DNA of 5,091 nt. Source: an uncultured Ezakiella sp. (GTDB taxonomy: Bacteria > Bacillota > Clostridia > Tissierellales > Peptoniphilaceae). The stretch is from assembly GCA_947293975.1 (NCBI GenBank), contig CAMYPV010000076.1, forward strand, positions 1 through 5,091. The letters run 5' to 3'. Position 1 is the first letter of the stretch. Each line of letters opens with the position of its first letter. The notes under the pieces were generated by a model. That model was not told the origin of the DNA. It was given only the letters and a program-made list of their open reading frames with translations, and made no database searches. Below, piece after piece: positions 5,047-5,091 of this stretch. The translations under genes and the position numbers were made by a program.

Positions 5047-5091
5047 ATTGCATCAAAAAGGCAATATCGCCTGTAGCAACGCCGCATGTAG
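5045..5091 (-). CDS. Possible 3' end of a convergent gene, product unknown
   Basis: Read on the minus strand, the right edge gives 14 codons, TCGVATGDIAFLMQ, then a TAA stop (complement of 5045-5047). The segment is less AT-rich than non-coding DNA elsewhere in the window. Its peptide composition looks protein-like (Gly, Ala, Asp rather than Lys, Asn, Ile runs), and it abuts a hairpin that could terminate it. The fragment is too short to assign to a family, and chance openness over 14 codons cannot be excluded. Confidence 0.4.
   Translation of the reverse strand, partial: TCGVATGDIAFLMQ

Overview
The window looks like chromosome from a low-GC Gram-positive-type bacterium (Firmicutes, Clostridia or Bacilli-like). 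It is AT-rich, with strong AGGAGG-type ribosome binding sites, a SAM-I (S-box) riboswitch with a classical intrinsic terminator, and a lipid-anchored binding protein. TGG encodes Trp and TGA is read as stop at the metN/metI overlap, so the Mycoplasma code does not apply. The species cannot be named from this sequence.

Layout. Bases 1-209 are a very AT-rich intergenic stretch with a probable forward extended -10 promoter and a possible divergent promoter. Bases 210-2336 hold a two-gene unit: a KdgT-family membrane carrier, then an M20D amidohydrolase 9 bases downstream. Bases 2337-2568 are a dense control region: an inverted repeat, a consensus sigma-A promoter (TTGACA, 17 bp, TATAAT), a SAM-I aptamer, and a terminator with a 7-bp antiterminator alternative. 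Bases 2569-5008 encode the methionine ABC importer metN (ATPase), metI (permease) and metQ (lipoprotein receptor), with overlapping or 9-base junctions. A 10-bp terminator hairpin with a T-run closes the operon at 5016-5046. The last 45 bases may be the 3' end of a convergent minus-strand gene.

How it works together. When S-adenosylmethionine is plentiful the riboswitch should stop transcription before metN. When it is scarce, MetQ captures methionine outside the membrane and MetNI imports it at the cost of ATP. The upstream carrier and amidohydrolase would suit uptake and hydrolysis of an N-acylated amino acid or similar amide. Their position beside metNIQ makes an acylated sulfur amino acid an attractive but unproven substrate. 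I see no mobile element, CRISPR array, tRNA or rRNA, and no clearly undescribed system. The least routine points are the carrier/amidohydrolase pairing, the three-way pairing options of the riboswitch expression platform, and the inverted repeat touching the met promoter.
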